64,000 bases of DNA, from positions 36,024,501 through 36,088,500 of the forward strand of contig BSBN01000213.1 in NCBI GenBank assembly GCA_027924645.1, given 5' to 3'. The notes beneath the pieces are model-generated. The model saw only the letters and a program-made list of their open reading frames with translations, had not been told where the DNA came from and searched no databases. Of the stretch, positions 12,751 to 23,660 are shown piece after piece. Each line of letters starts with the position of its first letter. Positions within the stretch are counted from its first letter, which is position 1. This stretch comes from Cunninghamia lanceolata. Its lineage: Eukaryota; Streptophyta; Pinopsida; Cupressales; Cupressaceae. Made by a program: the position numbers and the translations under genes.

Positions 12751-13415
12751 AATCCAACTTGTAGGAGATTTTCTATTTCTGTTTTGACTATCTCTAAGAG
12801 CAGGGTTAAGTCTATGTTGTGGTTGGCGGACTAGTCAAACATCTTCAGTATATATGTGGTGAGTATAGACACTAGGATGTATTCCTCGCATATCAGTATA
12901 GACCCAAGCAAAAGCTTTAGATCTATTTACCAACACATCGAATAGTTTGAGCTCATCTATTTCTGTTAACTAGCTATTGACATTAAGGGTATTTCCTAGT
13001 AATAACATTATGGTTTTAGTTCTTGGATGGTTGGAGGTGACAGTGTAGACTTCATTCATCAATGTATTGAGCGGACAACTATGTGGTATGATCCTATGGA
13101 ATCTAGTTATGTCCTCAAAGAAGTGATCTATTTTTGGAATGATATTAGCCAGCGGACATGGAAGTGTTGTGTAGAAGGTCTGGTTTCCATCATGTGTGTG
13201 TTCTATATCATCAGTTTGGGTCAGGTTTCCTAACATTTTCTCAATTTCAAAGACTTCTTCATCACTTGGATCTATAGTGATATTTCTCATGTCATTTTCG
13301 AGTTCATTTTCTAGTTCTTCTCCATGCTATTTAATGACTACCATTGCTAGAGAAGCTAGATTTTCTTGTCTACCAGGATGATTGGGTTGATCTATCCAAA
13401 CTTGATCATGTTTAT

Positions 13416-13880
13416 TTATAGCAGGTTGAGCAGGGGGTAGAGTGACATGTGTTTGTTGTTAAGGCCATTTGAAATTGTCATTCCTCCTGCTCTACAGTTA
13501 ATCTTGGCTGCAACAGTTGCCAACCAAGGTCTTCCTAATATCAACAGATAACTATCTTTAGGGGTGTGTGACTGAATCACCTGTAATTCAACTGGATATT
13601 CCCAATTTTTGACTCTAACAAGGCTATTCTCCAGAACTCCTTTAGGAATATCTATAGACTGGTCTGCCATTTGTAAAATGGTCATGGTGTTGTACAAATT
13701 TCTAAGTCTCAGTTTCTCCATGAAATCCATAGTCATGACATTAATCGTTGCCCCTAAGTCTACTAATGCATTGGGGATTTCCACCTCATTGATTGTTACT
13801 ATTATAACAGGGCTTCCTAGATTACCATATTTTGGGGGAAAATTTTCTCCGAATAGAAGGTTAGCTAAATGTCCATTAAT
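13416..13880 (-). pseudogene. gypsy aspartic protease
   Basis: The frame is readable from about 13880 (GNLGSPVIIVTINEVEIPNA) through the active-site motif ALVDLGATINVM near 13765 to a ILGRPWLATV flap-side motif near 13530. In plant Ty3 elements this DLGAS-type box is the protease active site that matures Gag-Pol. A stop at 13416 separates it from the downstream RT. Between 12750 and 13415 lies a degenerate acidic linker of unknown role. Confidence 0.82.
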
Positions 13881-13889
13881 CTACACTAT

Positions 13890-14940
13890 GTTAATTTTCT
13901 TCTTTTTCCTCCTTGGCATTTTTATGCATAGTTATTTAACTAACTAGTTGAGTTATGGAATTTCCTTGATTGCTTGTAATAATGGTATTTCAATGTGGAG
14001 CCATTTAATCTCCTGCATTAAAGCGGTTTTAGTTGGCAGAGTCATTTGCGAAGGATTCTTTGGATAGACTTCCTTAAGACGCTCCAGAAAAGGTGCTTGG
14101 GTTCTCCTTTTAATGTCGGAGTCATTCTCCAAAAGGGATGGTGAATGTTTGTCGCTTATTTTCTCTAGAGTTAATCCCGAAGATTTATCTAGAGGTCCTT
14201 TAGAGGATGAAGAAGGCATTTCAGAGGAATTTCCTAGAATTTTAGTGGAGACACCCTGATTATTTTCTATGATTTTCTTTGAAGGCATGGGAATCATTTG
14301 TGTTCCTTTAGTGGACATCTCATTTTGGTCATCCATAATATCAACAATGGTAGGTTGTTGAAGCATTTTCCTTGACCTTAACTATAGGTTCCCACAATAA
14401 ATAGCGTTAACCCCATCCATGTTTTCTTGCTTAGTGGAATATATTGGTGCAGTTTGACGGTTATTTTTTAGATTAGCAATAGGCTCCACTGGCAGTTGGG
14501 GTTGATTGACCTGCTCAGTTTGTTGATTATTCTGGGGAGCTGGTAGGAGATTCTATTGTGGGTTCAACATTTGTCATGGATAATGATAGAATTGGTTTGG
14601 AGGCTAATTCCATTATGGTGCAGGGTTTTGAGGATACCATTGTTGTTGTGCTTGATTTTCCCATTGAGGATTTATCCAGGATTGGTTTGTCCACTCTGGG
14701 TGTCCCCAAGAATAAGGTCCCCAATTAGGTGGTGCTGGTGGCCAAGGTGTTGCCCATTGGTTATTATTCCAATTGTTTTGAGGTCACAGGATGAATTGGA
14801 GTTTTTGCCATAGGAGAAATTTCTTCCTGGTCATTGTCCCATATAATTGACTTCCTCCTCTATTTGAGACAACTTTTTCTTTGAGTTTTTATTCACATTG
14901 AGTATGTCACATTGGTCAGTGGCATGGTTTTTCTTACAAA
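13890..14940 (-). pseudogene. gag-protease linker of gypsy element
   Basis: Low-complexity minus-strand coding remnants, Ser/Lys/Pro-rich at 14366-13953 and Gln/Pro/Trp-rich near 14800-14450. They lie between the gag zinc knuckle and the protease, where related plant elements have a disordered linker. Stops break it; no domain is recognised. Confidence 0.5.
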
Positions 14941-14941
14941 T

Positions 14942-16044
14942 CTAGCAACTATCAGCTTTGTCTAAAGGACATTCCCTTAGTAAATGTTTATTTCTACATC
15001 TGGGATAGTAGATAGATAAGGTTTCGAGATTACGTGTCTTACCCTGTATTCCATCCAAGGTGGTGTTTAACTGCACGAGGATGTCATTTTTCAAGTTTGC
15101 TATTTCCTCTCTCAGCTGGCCAATTTCATTCGATCCTCTCATTAGGCTAGACCTTCGGATTCCTTCTCAAGTTCTAGAAAAGTTTTTGCATAACTCAGAG
15201 ATCTCTCCGAGGTCAAGTTTGGCTACATCTCCCTTTCCCATCAAATCTAAGATTCTTCAGGTGTCCTCATCAAGACCTTTGAGAAATATGGTTTTGAGGA
15301 TTGCTGGGCTCATTGTTTCTTATCCACATCGTTTATTAAAAAGATGAACCTATCTAGAAAGTCTTCTAGGCTCTCATCTTCTTTTTGTCTCAGCCCAAAC
15401 AGTTCTTCCTTTCTATCGTTGACCCTACAGTAGTTTTGATATTTGTCCAAAAAGATAGTTTCCATATTGTCCCAAGTGGCGATTGATCCTGACACCAATC
15501 CCATGAACCATCTCATTGTAGAGTCTCTCAGGGTAGAGGGAAACAACTTTAGTTTCTAGTTATCCATTTTGTAATCATATGTCTGACATAGAACTCTAAA
15601 TTCAAAGAGAAACTGATCTAGGTCTTCAAAAGGCAAACCTCTAAAGGTTGGTAGGATAGAAGGTGAAATATTTTTCATTGGTGAATCCTCATCTAGATTG
15701 AGAGCAATAGGGTAGGTAAATGTTTGAGATGCTCTCCTACCATTTGGGTTATTATCGTCTTGATTATTTCTAGGTCTCCTTCCATTTTGGTTATTGAAAG
15801 GGTCATTATTATTTTCAGCCATTATGTTGGAAGGAATATTTTCTTTCCTAGGTGGTGGTTGAGTATCTGAGGTGTTTTGAGAAGTCTCAAGTTGATCCTT
15901 ATCGATCAATTCATATTGAAAAAGTTCTTTAGCTAATGCTTCTACCTCATTTGATTCAGTTGGAACCACTATTTGGGGGGGTTTTGCTACAAATCTTCCA
16001 TGTGGACCTCTTTTCCTAACCATGCAGAAAAAGAAGTTTGACAA
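14942..16044 (-). pseudogene. gypsy gag with zinc knuckles
   Basis: The ATG at 16044 opens a frame with an Asn/Asp/Arg-rich N-terminus, then the retrotransposon gag core (LPTFRGLPFEDLDQFLFEF near 15650; FPSTLRDSTMRWFMGL near 15530; DRKEELFGLRQKEDESLEDF near 15400). A zinc-knuckle pair follows near 15000 (CPRCRNKHLLRECPLD then CICKKNHATDQC-like after a stop). In-frame stops at 15556 and 14942 and a break near 15310 inactivate it. The start is chosen because the leader and primer-binding site lie directly upstream. Confidence 0.88.
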
Positions 16045-16107
16045 AGTGTTTTTTTGTTTTTACTAAACAAGTGGTATCCTAATGTTCTCCTAATAACACG
16101 ATGAAGG

Positions 16108-16131
16108 GTCCTCAACAACAACGCCAAAAAG
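16108..16131 (-). other. Primer-binding site of gypsy element
   Basis: Directly after the 5' LTR the minus strand reads TTTTTGGCGTTGTTG. This is the diverged form of the TGGCGCCGTTG primer-binding site typical of plant Athila/Tat/Ogre elements. Confidence 0.8.
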
Positions 16132-17426
16132 TGACAAGTTATCGTTAGACCTAACACTTTAGCTAAAAATATATCAGTTTTATTGGCCGGGTTGTGCCCA
16201 TGGTCGTATGCACTAGGAGGGATATTCAGACATCTTAGCTTAGCAACAATTTTTTGGATTTTTATTTTTAGGAAAAGCCTTTATAAACTAAATCTAACTA
16301 CAAGCATGGAAACTTAAACATAAGAAGAATCTTTGAATGCAATTGAAATTCCTAAAACTAACTCATTTTAATCTATGAACTGAAAGAAACACTTTAATAT
16401 GGGAAAGCATGCATAAGAGTATCAAATCTAAACTATACTATCAACTCCTACTGAACTATGAAAATTTGAACTATGTAGGAGCTCTAGAATTTCTTTACTA
16501 CGTAACACAGAAGACAAGCTCCAAAACTCTAAAATATTTAAGATGACACACACAGAACTACTAAATTACAATTGCAATTTATGCTTCACTGAAAGATATT
16601 AATCACAACACCCTGTAGGTTAACCCAATTTTACCACAACACTTCATAAGTGAACAACACATAATAGAATAGAAATGCTACAAAAGATAGTAAACACATT
16701 CATAGAACACAAAATACTTATCTATTTCCTTCGAGTGGCCAGTTCTCTGGAATTCTTCTAGTAACTTGGATCACATATACCATCAATAGAATTCAATTCA
16801 AGTTCACACAAGCACCATATAGTAATCTATATTGACTCAGAGTAACTTTTGATTCATTTCATTCATAGTATATATCAATTTGAAAAGCAGATAGTTTTTA
16901 TCACTTCCAAAATCCTAAAATCTAGGGCGATCCATTATTGCCACCAAAAAGTCTTATAACAATATAACAGAAAAATTAACTAAACATGTTTTTCTTTTTA
17001 ATGTCATAAACAAGGGCTCCAAGTGGAGCTTTGAATGTCTCAAGTGTCTTTGAAATAATAGAAAGATAATTAAATTGCCAAATGGACGGACAGGTAGAAA
17101 ATGACTAAAGTCTTTAGTTATGAGTCTCCTGAATTTCCAACGCTCCTAGACTTTCAGTGCTATTGACTTCAGTCTATATTAATGTCCATCTCCTCCACTC
17201 CATTGTATTCAAAAACTTCTGAAGGCACAACATATCTTTCATAAAATCTTGTCAACATTAGTGGTCAAAATCAATCAAATTAGGAACGAAGATTTATACA
17301 TTATTCTTTCAAAAATAGACAACTTTTATCATAAGATTAATAAATTGGCATAATGTTTGGGTTGGTTTATCAGCACAAAAGGGGTAATTAGGCCACTGCT
17401 AGGATGAGGTTGTTTTTACCTCATCA
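16132..17426 (-). repeat. 5' LTR of the gypsy element
   Basis: About 1295 bp, collinear with 4337-5626. It begins at 17426 with TGATGAGG and ends at 16132 in CTTGTCA on the minus strand. Confidence 0.92.
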
Positions 17427-17431
17427 ATCAT
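17427..17431. repeat. Target-site duplication ATCAT (right)
   Basis: Exact repeat of 4332-4336, on the far side of the gypsy element. Confidence 0.9.
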
Positions 17432-17783
17432 GGCCACAAGAAAGAAAATAAAAATCTCATTTCCACCCCTTTGTTTGATCTTTTGTAGCATTTGAATTAA
17501 AGAAGGATGTATTTCATTGGGCTAGAATTACATGTTAACATTAAATCTTTTCAAAAACTACACTTGTTTGGGGTCATCAAGAACTTGATCTTGTTGAGAA
17601 GTAGGTACAAAAGAAGAGTGATTTTCTTAAGAAATAGATACAAAAGAAAAGTAACTTTCCTCATCATCGCTATCACTATCTTCAATTCTATTATCAACTG
17701 ACAACACTATAAATTATGTATTTGTATTTCTCAATACCAATCTATTATTCCAAGTTCTTGCTTCAAACAAAGTCTTCAACCTC
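17432..17783. other. Unassigned flank between gypsy element and solo LTR
   Basis: AT-rich and AAG-rich DNA of the gypsy insertion target. A 64-codon plus-strand frame at 17507-17701 has no recognisable domain and is not called as a gene. Confidence 0.4.
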
Positions 17784-17788
17784 CATTC

Positions 17789-18565
17789 TATTAGAAATGA
17801 AGGTGAACAACTATAGAATGGAAAATTGATTTAAACTGTTATAAATTCAGTGTAGGACTAAATGGAGATTATAGAAAATCAAATCAACGATACAAAGAAA
17901 TAAAGGAATAGAAAAACTGAACACACAACATAGTGTTTACGTGGAGAAACCCTTTTAGGAAAAAACTCTACACAAGAAGAGATGCACTAGTTTGTATTAA
18001 AACTTCAATAGAGTTTACAATACATCAACAACGACCTCCTCTTCAATCTTCAATCCAACAACACTTGTTTTTCCAGTCTCAACTCGGTACAACAACACAA
18101 CCATAATACAATGCCTTCATTAAAAGAGTGTTGCCATCTAGGAAAAAAACCCTAACATAACTCCTATCGTCAGATCTTTGACCTAATGATGAATGGTCCA
18201 GATTGACTAGGAACTTACAATATTTTACAAGTTAAATATATATCAAAAATTTGGCTTCGGGGTCGTTGCCCCCGAACCCCTGTCAGGGGGATGGTCCCTC
18301 AGGACCCCAAAGGGAGGTAAACCCCCCCCCCTTCACTCCCCCCCAGAATGAAATGGACTCCAACCGCAGCTACAAAAACACCCAAAAATTAGACCTTTAA
18401 CAAGATTAGGCTCCATTACCAACATGTCAGGTACTGGGATCCAATTGCAATTGAAACAAGACCTCTGCTTGGTAAATACATATTCCCTTATAGAAATTTA
18501 CAAACAACATTAGAAGTAATTATTTACATATGATTTACAAGGTTGCTGGCATCTTAATCCTAACA
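17789..18565 (-). mobile_element. Solo copia LTR with CATTC target duplication
   Basis: A 777-bp LTR flanked by CATTC at 17784-17788 and again at 18566-18570. On the minus strand it starts TGTTAGGATTAAGATGCC and ends CATTTCTAATA (final CA decayed to TA), the same family as the LTR at 81-1859. No internal copia sequence adjoins either end, so it is a solo LTR left by recombination between two LTRs. A G/C-rich block at 18255-18350, with runs of C and a short self-complementary stretch, is an insertion relative to the related LTR. Confidence 0.88.
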
Positions 18566-18570
18566 CATTC

Positions 18571-19332
18571 TAGAGGATGTACCTTTATATTTTTGGAAAT
18601 CTAAAATGCACCAACACTTTGAATCTCTAGTAGTCACTAAAAATATGTTGGTAAATAGATTTTTTGCTACAATATTTCACTGTTTTAATCTTGACTCACC
18701 CAATGGACAATAACAAATGCTTACAATAGTTGGAGAAATTGTTATAGGACTAACGATTTTCCTCTACGTTTGAGAGGGATAGCTCTCTCATAGGATAGGG
18801 TTTATGGGGTTTTTTGCATGCTTTAATCAGGAAGCACAAAAGGTAAAAGAAAACTAAAAATAGAATACAAACTAAGAAATCCTAAATAGGGTAATATGAA
18901 ACTTGGAGTCTAGTTTCTAGAGAAAACAAAAAGAAATTTCAAATAAGAGCATAAACACAAAGATTTATGCTACTTTTTATGAGATTGTGTAGGAAGATAA
19001 TGCAACTGGGTGGAAAAAAGAAATATCACTTGACTTAAGAAAAGGGATATTCCTAGAAGTATCTTTAGAAGCAAAGATTAGAAAAGACTACCTATTTCAC
19101 CCAATATTGCATAATGAAATTATAATAGAAAATGGTAGACAAGTTAGATTCACTATGAAATCAAAGAATGTCTTTAAAGATGATGTAAATTTGACGTAAG
19201 AGAAATGAACAACATAAAAGAATCACTATGGCTCACAAACCAAACATGTTCTCTCTTTTATTTTCAAAAGTAAGAGCTCAAAGTCTCTTATGTCTCTATA
19301 CAACCTTTGTAGATCCAAAAAGTCCCAAAAAG
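18571..19332. other. Unassigned AT-rich DNA
   Basis: No coding signal, RNA gene or recognised repeat. Some minus- and plus-strand short frames are consistent with chance. Confidence 0.4.
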
Positions 19333-20060
19333 AAAGGACCCTTTTCAATGATTAGCCTTTACAATGTATACGGAAGAAAAATAGTTACTTTTCCGTAACC
19401 ATCTCACTGTTCCTATGTGAAATTTATAAAACATTTAAAATAATATTATAAAAAGAACCCTTTTCAATGGTTCTTTTTATAATATTATTTTCTCACTGTT
19501 CCTATGTAAAATTTATAAAACACTTAAAATAATATTATAAAAAGAACCCTTTTCAATGATCAGCCTTTACAATGTATACGAAGAAAAATAGTTACTTTTC
19601 CGTAACCATCTCACTATTCGTATGTGAACTTTATAAAACATTTAAAATAATATTATAAAGAGTTTTATAAAAAGAACCCTTTTCAATGATTAGCCTTAAT
19701 AATGTATTGGAAGAAAAATAGTTACTTTTCCGTAACCATCTCACTATTCCTATGTAAACTTTATATAACAATTAAAGTAATATTATAAAAAGTTTTATAA
19801 AAAGAACCCTTTTCAATAATTAGCCTTTACAATGTATATGAAGAAAAATAGTTACTTTTCCGTAACCATCTCACTATTCCTATGTAAACTTTATAAAACA
19901 ATTAAAGTAATATTATAAAAAGTTTTATAAAAAGAACCATTTCCAATGATTAGCCTTTACAATGCATACTAAGAAAAATAATTACTTTTCCTTAACCATC
20001 TCTATTCCTATGTAAACTTTATAAAACATTTAAAATAATATTATAAAAAGTCTTATAATA
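19333..20060. repeat. Tandem array of about 130-bp units
   Basis: About five copies of a unit running AAAGAACCCTTTTCAATGAT, then a TTAGCCTTTACAATGTAT block, TTACTTTTCCGTAACCATCT, and TTTATAAAACATTTAAAATA. Units start near 19333, 19540, 19671, 19801 and 19931. The first unit contains an inverted partial copy that forms the hairpin at 19437-19491. Confidence 0.88.
19437..19491. repeat. Perfect 23-bp inverted repeat (hairpin)
   Basis: Arms 19437-19459 and 19469-19491 are exactly complementary around a 9-base loop (CTTTTCAAT). The arms consist of the AATATTATAAAAAGAACC end of the tandem unit, so it arose by an inverted duplication within the array. Confidence 0.9.
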
Positions 20061-20129
20061 ACTACATATTCAAACTAGTTAAAATAAAGATCTTTCAAAC
20101 ATTAGTAAAACTAACTTTATAATAAAATA

Positions 20130-20500
20130 TTAAGTCCCTACTGAAAATTGATGGGTGTACGTTTGTAAGGCATTATGCCAAACAGTTTGCGGCTTTGTCT
20201 CTGCTTCCGTATTTTGCGTACACGTCTTCGAGGGCATTTCACATCCACAAACGCTTGACCAAATTTTGTGAAAAACAAAATTGTGTCGCTCCTTTATATG
20301 GTGTGAAAACTTGTCCATCGAATGATATGGTGGTTGGTACAACCTCATAAAATGCTGCTCTGGTTGCTGACTTCATTTGTTTGAAAGTTTCTAAAGCCTT
20401 TTCAACAAATCCATTTTAATGGAGATCCTACGATCATTGCAATCAATGAGAGGACATCTCTTCGAGGCATTCTATTAAATAGTTTAATGTTCGAAGTTTT
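20130..20500 (-). pseudogene. PPR (PLS-type) protein pseudogene fragment
   Basis: The minus strand reads KLFNRMPRRDVLS, then IAMIVG, then after a +1 shift NGFVEKALETFKQMKSAT, and further on NALEDVYAKYGSRDKA followed by KLFGIMPYKR in another frame. These are successive elements of plant pentatricopeptide repeats (MP.RDV.SW..MI.GY..NG....AL..F..M; NAL.D.YAK.GS...A..LF..MP). PPR proteins bind organellar RNA. Frameshifts and stops (for example at the codon after GSPLKWIC) show a dead fragment of about 120 codons. It adjoins the transporter pseudogene on the same strand. Confidence 0.68.
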
Positions 20501-21010
20501 TTTTTATGGAAGATTTTATATCATCTATAAGATCGTTTTGCTATTCATATGAGTACAGATGATTTCTTCCTTCGAGACATTATATCAACCATTTGCACAC
20601 CCTTTTTTTTTGGTTTGTTGTCTATGTTTCGTAGTCATCATTCACATTGTAGCAGAAAGCTTTTTATTTAAATACTTTACCTTCTCCGCTGATTCATTAC
20701 TTAAAAATCATCCACTTCAATGGTCAATTAATCAATAGCGATTTTACACCTCATTCACAACAAAAAGTGGTAAATATGTGTCCTATTTTTATTGGCCAAA
20801 ATTAAACTTTGACTATTGAAGTGGATAATATTTTAGAACAGCCTATATGAAGAATGGCTTCATGCCTGAAGGAATTCTGAAAATTAATGAAAATGTAAAA
20901 AACATATCGATCTTTTGAGTAATCATTGAAATGGATGATATTTAAATAGAATATCTTTTAGAAAGTTGCGAAAACCATTAAAATGACCCTTGATAAATCC
21001 AAACAGTGAT
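20501..21010. other. Unassigned spacer between PPR and HAK pseudogenes
   Basis: Nothing recognisable. The minus strand may contain further decayed PPR sequence near 20501-20600, but I cannot support it. Confidence 0.35.
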
Positions 21011-21019
21011 ATCCAATCA

Positions 21020-22935
21020 GCCCCTTGTATTTGAAGATGCATCAAAAGCTATTGATGCACTAGATAACTCGCCAAGCTCAAAGTTAGGATGAACATTACT
21101 CTTTAATAAATTTAAACATTTTGTTTTAAAGGGATTCTTAGTCTCTTCATCTTCATCACTTGAGTCAAAGAAGCTGCCCATCAGGGATTCCTAGTGTACA
21201 TAATGGATGAGGCTCTTTATGAGTATGTTCTCAAAATCATCTTCCCTCTTACACAAATATGTATACCTGTACCTCACAACATAGCCAAACCTGTTAAGCT
21301 CCTTTGGCCCAATGCGTTTCACATAGAATTGTTCTTTTGGAGTAACTGTAGTTACAGGAAGATATTTGACACACACAAAAACGACAATAGAATGAATTGC
21401 CGGCAGGTGGGTGACAATATGAGAAAAGATGGGTGAAACTCCCCGGGCAAGGTTTGTGTAAACCAAACCAATACCAGGAAACTGTACAAGCCCAAGGCTA
21501 GGAGCAAGGCCAAGGATCTATGTCACTGGCAGGTCTTGCTTTGCAACTCATGCTCATACTTCTTTATGGTCCCATATTGTCACACATACATAACAACCAA
21601 GAAGATTTCAGCATAACCAAAGGAGCCCAACCATCCTGACCTACTTTGAACAATATTGCCATGAAATAAACAATCTCTATTGATAGAAAAGTTACTTTAA
21701 AGATTATCACTAGCAGCAAATTACTTCTCCAAACAAGGAGCATGATAAGTGACATCAAAATCATGGTGACCAACATCAGGACAACAACAGCAATGCTAGG
21801 AGCATGCCCAATTTGAGTGGCATTCTTGAATCCAGTAGTTATCACTAAACAAAGTATCATCAGGATCCAATTGATTTCAGGAATGTAAATTTGTCTTGGA
21901 AACTGTTCTGATGTATGGACCACCTTAACAATAGGGAAACAACCAAGAGCCACTGATTGCTTGATAATTGTAAATGTTGCAGAGCTTGTTGCCTGACTTG
22001 TAACAATAGCAGCAGTAGTTGCAATGGAAAAAATCAGCCAATATACAACATCCAGAATGGACCTATAAAAGGCTTTTGAGACATCATCTGGGTGTTTTAT
22101 GAGGTATGTTGCTTGCCCAGTGTAAGTCAATAGCAGGAAAGGAAAGACAACCACAGTAAATGTGATCTACACAAACAGTGAAGAAAAATGACCCCCAAGT
22201 CTACAAACAAAGTTTCGGTTTCTATTATGCTAAGCATAATCCCTCCAAGCGAAACCCATTTATGTTTCTTTCCCCTCCTAAATAACTCTAGAATGTAGTG
22301 AGGAGAAAAGACCCTACGAACTTTGGATTATGTTTGCATATATTGTAAACTCCAATGATACTGATGGAAAGAAACCAAATCAAAATGACGGGAGCAAAGA
22401 GCCATTCAACTTTGTCGATACCGTACTTCTGCAAGCTGAATAAACCCACTAGGATGACTAGGGCAAATAAAACTACTCTTATCATTACTCACCCTAGGAT
22501 GGTCAACTTTGATGCCACCTACAGATGACAGAACTTCAATTTTGCATTGGTTATAGGTAGTCAATTCTTTAACTTTCTGATGTTGATTTGGGACTGTGTT
22601 CACTTTCACATGTCAACATATTAGAGAATAAAGAGCAAATGTTCCACCTTCCCCATTGTCATGGGCTCTCATAACAAAGAAAACATATTTGATTAGAGGT
22701 ATTAGTGTCAATGTGTATATGATAAGTGACAAGGAGCCTAACACATCTTTAATGTCATCAATGCCTTGTGGAAACATACTAAAAAAAAATATAAAGGAGA
22801 TGCCCCCAAATCTCTATATATAGCTCCAAGGCTTTGAAACACCAACCTTAGAATAGTCATGGTTGTTAGCTCAAGCTTATAATGTTGAAACATGCTTCTT
22901 TTTTCTCCCCTACTTTGTAATAGCATTGGCATCCA
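21020..22935 (-). pseudogene. HAK/KUP/KT potassium transporter pseudogene
   Basis: Segments in correct order on the minus strand match the plant HAK/KUP family. The conserved N-terminal block [17 protein letters not shown] lies near 22830, NTVPNQHQKVKELTTY near 22600, and SSVGGIKVDHPRVSND then ILVGLFSLQKYGIDKVEWL near 22530-22400. WVSLGGIMLSII is near 22250, [17 protein letters not shown] near 22100, [18 protein letters not shown] near 21870, and [20 protein letters not shown] near 21440. The cytoplasmic tail after [16 protein letters not shown] is mostly lost. The family moves K+ across membranes with 10-14 helices. About 45 residues are missing between TTYNQCKI and EVLSSVGG, and frameshifts and stops occur throughout, so it is non-functional. 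Confidence 0.9.
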
Positions 22936-23114
22936 TCTAATACTATGTGATTGATGCCATTATTGAAGACCCATATGGTAGCTTCTAAATTCAAATCTTC
23001 CCTATATTAGGGCTTAACATGATTTTGTACACAATCCTAGAACCAATCTTTTAAGGGAAATAGCATTCCTTCCGAAATTATCATCTCTAAATAAAATGAC
23101 AACTTCATTATGTT

Positions 23115-23478
23115 CATGATAGCTAGAGACGCTAGTGATTGCATCCATCTACACTACATCACTAGGAACAATCCAAAAAAATAGGGATATTGTATGTAAA
23201 TGAAACCAAAGGAATATAATTTTCTTCCATGATAGCAGCCACAAGATATGACCCATCTGATCTTTGATTAAATTTTGTCAAATGTCAATAAAGTTAGACT
23301 TGAGAATATACTTACAACGCTTTGAGGATAATGGGTTTGAGTGTAAATCATTTGCAACTATGACCATGAATGATGATTGTGACTTGATAAAAAAATTGAC
23401 ACTAGAAAACAATCAAGAATATCATTAATGAGGCTTGATGATGAAGACATAGGTGTTTTCAACTTGACCAAATTGAGG

Positions 23479-23547
<69 letters not shown>

Positions 23548-23660
23548 TCACATGTGACTTGAAATATCAATATGCCATATGAGGATCTAAATTGATGACA
23601 CATGTCAATTAAAGAACATGAAAAAGTTTAAAATTTGTCAAGGTTAAAAAATGCAAAAAA
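23115..23660. repeat. Second copy of the segment at 1890-2420
   Basis: Same-orientation copy with the shared landmarks named for 1890-2420. The microsatellite here is (AC)n followed by (AG)n instead of (GA)n. Confidence 0.6.
23481..23543. repeat. Compound (AC)n(AG)n microsatellite
   Basis: About 18 AC units (23481-23516) followed by about 13 AG units. Minus-strand frames of repeated Ser-Leu and Cys-Val here are artefacts of the repeat. Confidence 0.95.

Larger units (their letters stand above)
4337..17426 (-). mobile_element. Structurally complete Ty3/gypsy retrotransposon (Athila/Tat-like)
   Basis: A 13.1-kb element lying on the minus strand, with two LTRs of about 1.29 kb that both begin TGATGAGG and end in CA, a perfect 5-bp target duplication, a plant Tat/Athila-style primer-binding site and a purine tract. 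Gene order on the minus strand is gag, protease, RT/RNase H, integrase, a tandem-repeat spacer and an extra 3' ORF. A 175-bp sample of the two LTRs differs at about 8 positions, so insertion is not recent. All coding parts carry stops, so the element is dead. The order and primer-binding site suggest the Athila/Tat branch; that assignment is inference. Confidence 0.92.

Noticed and set aside
23358..23603. ORF with a Ser-Leu and Cys-Val repeat that mimics a signal peptide
   Set aside because: Produced by the (AC)n(AG)n microsatellite.
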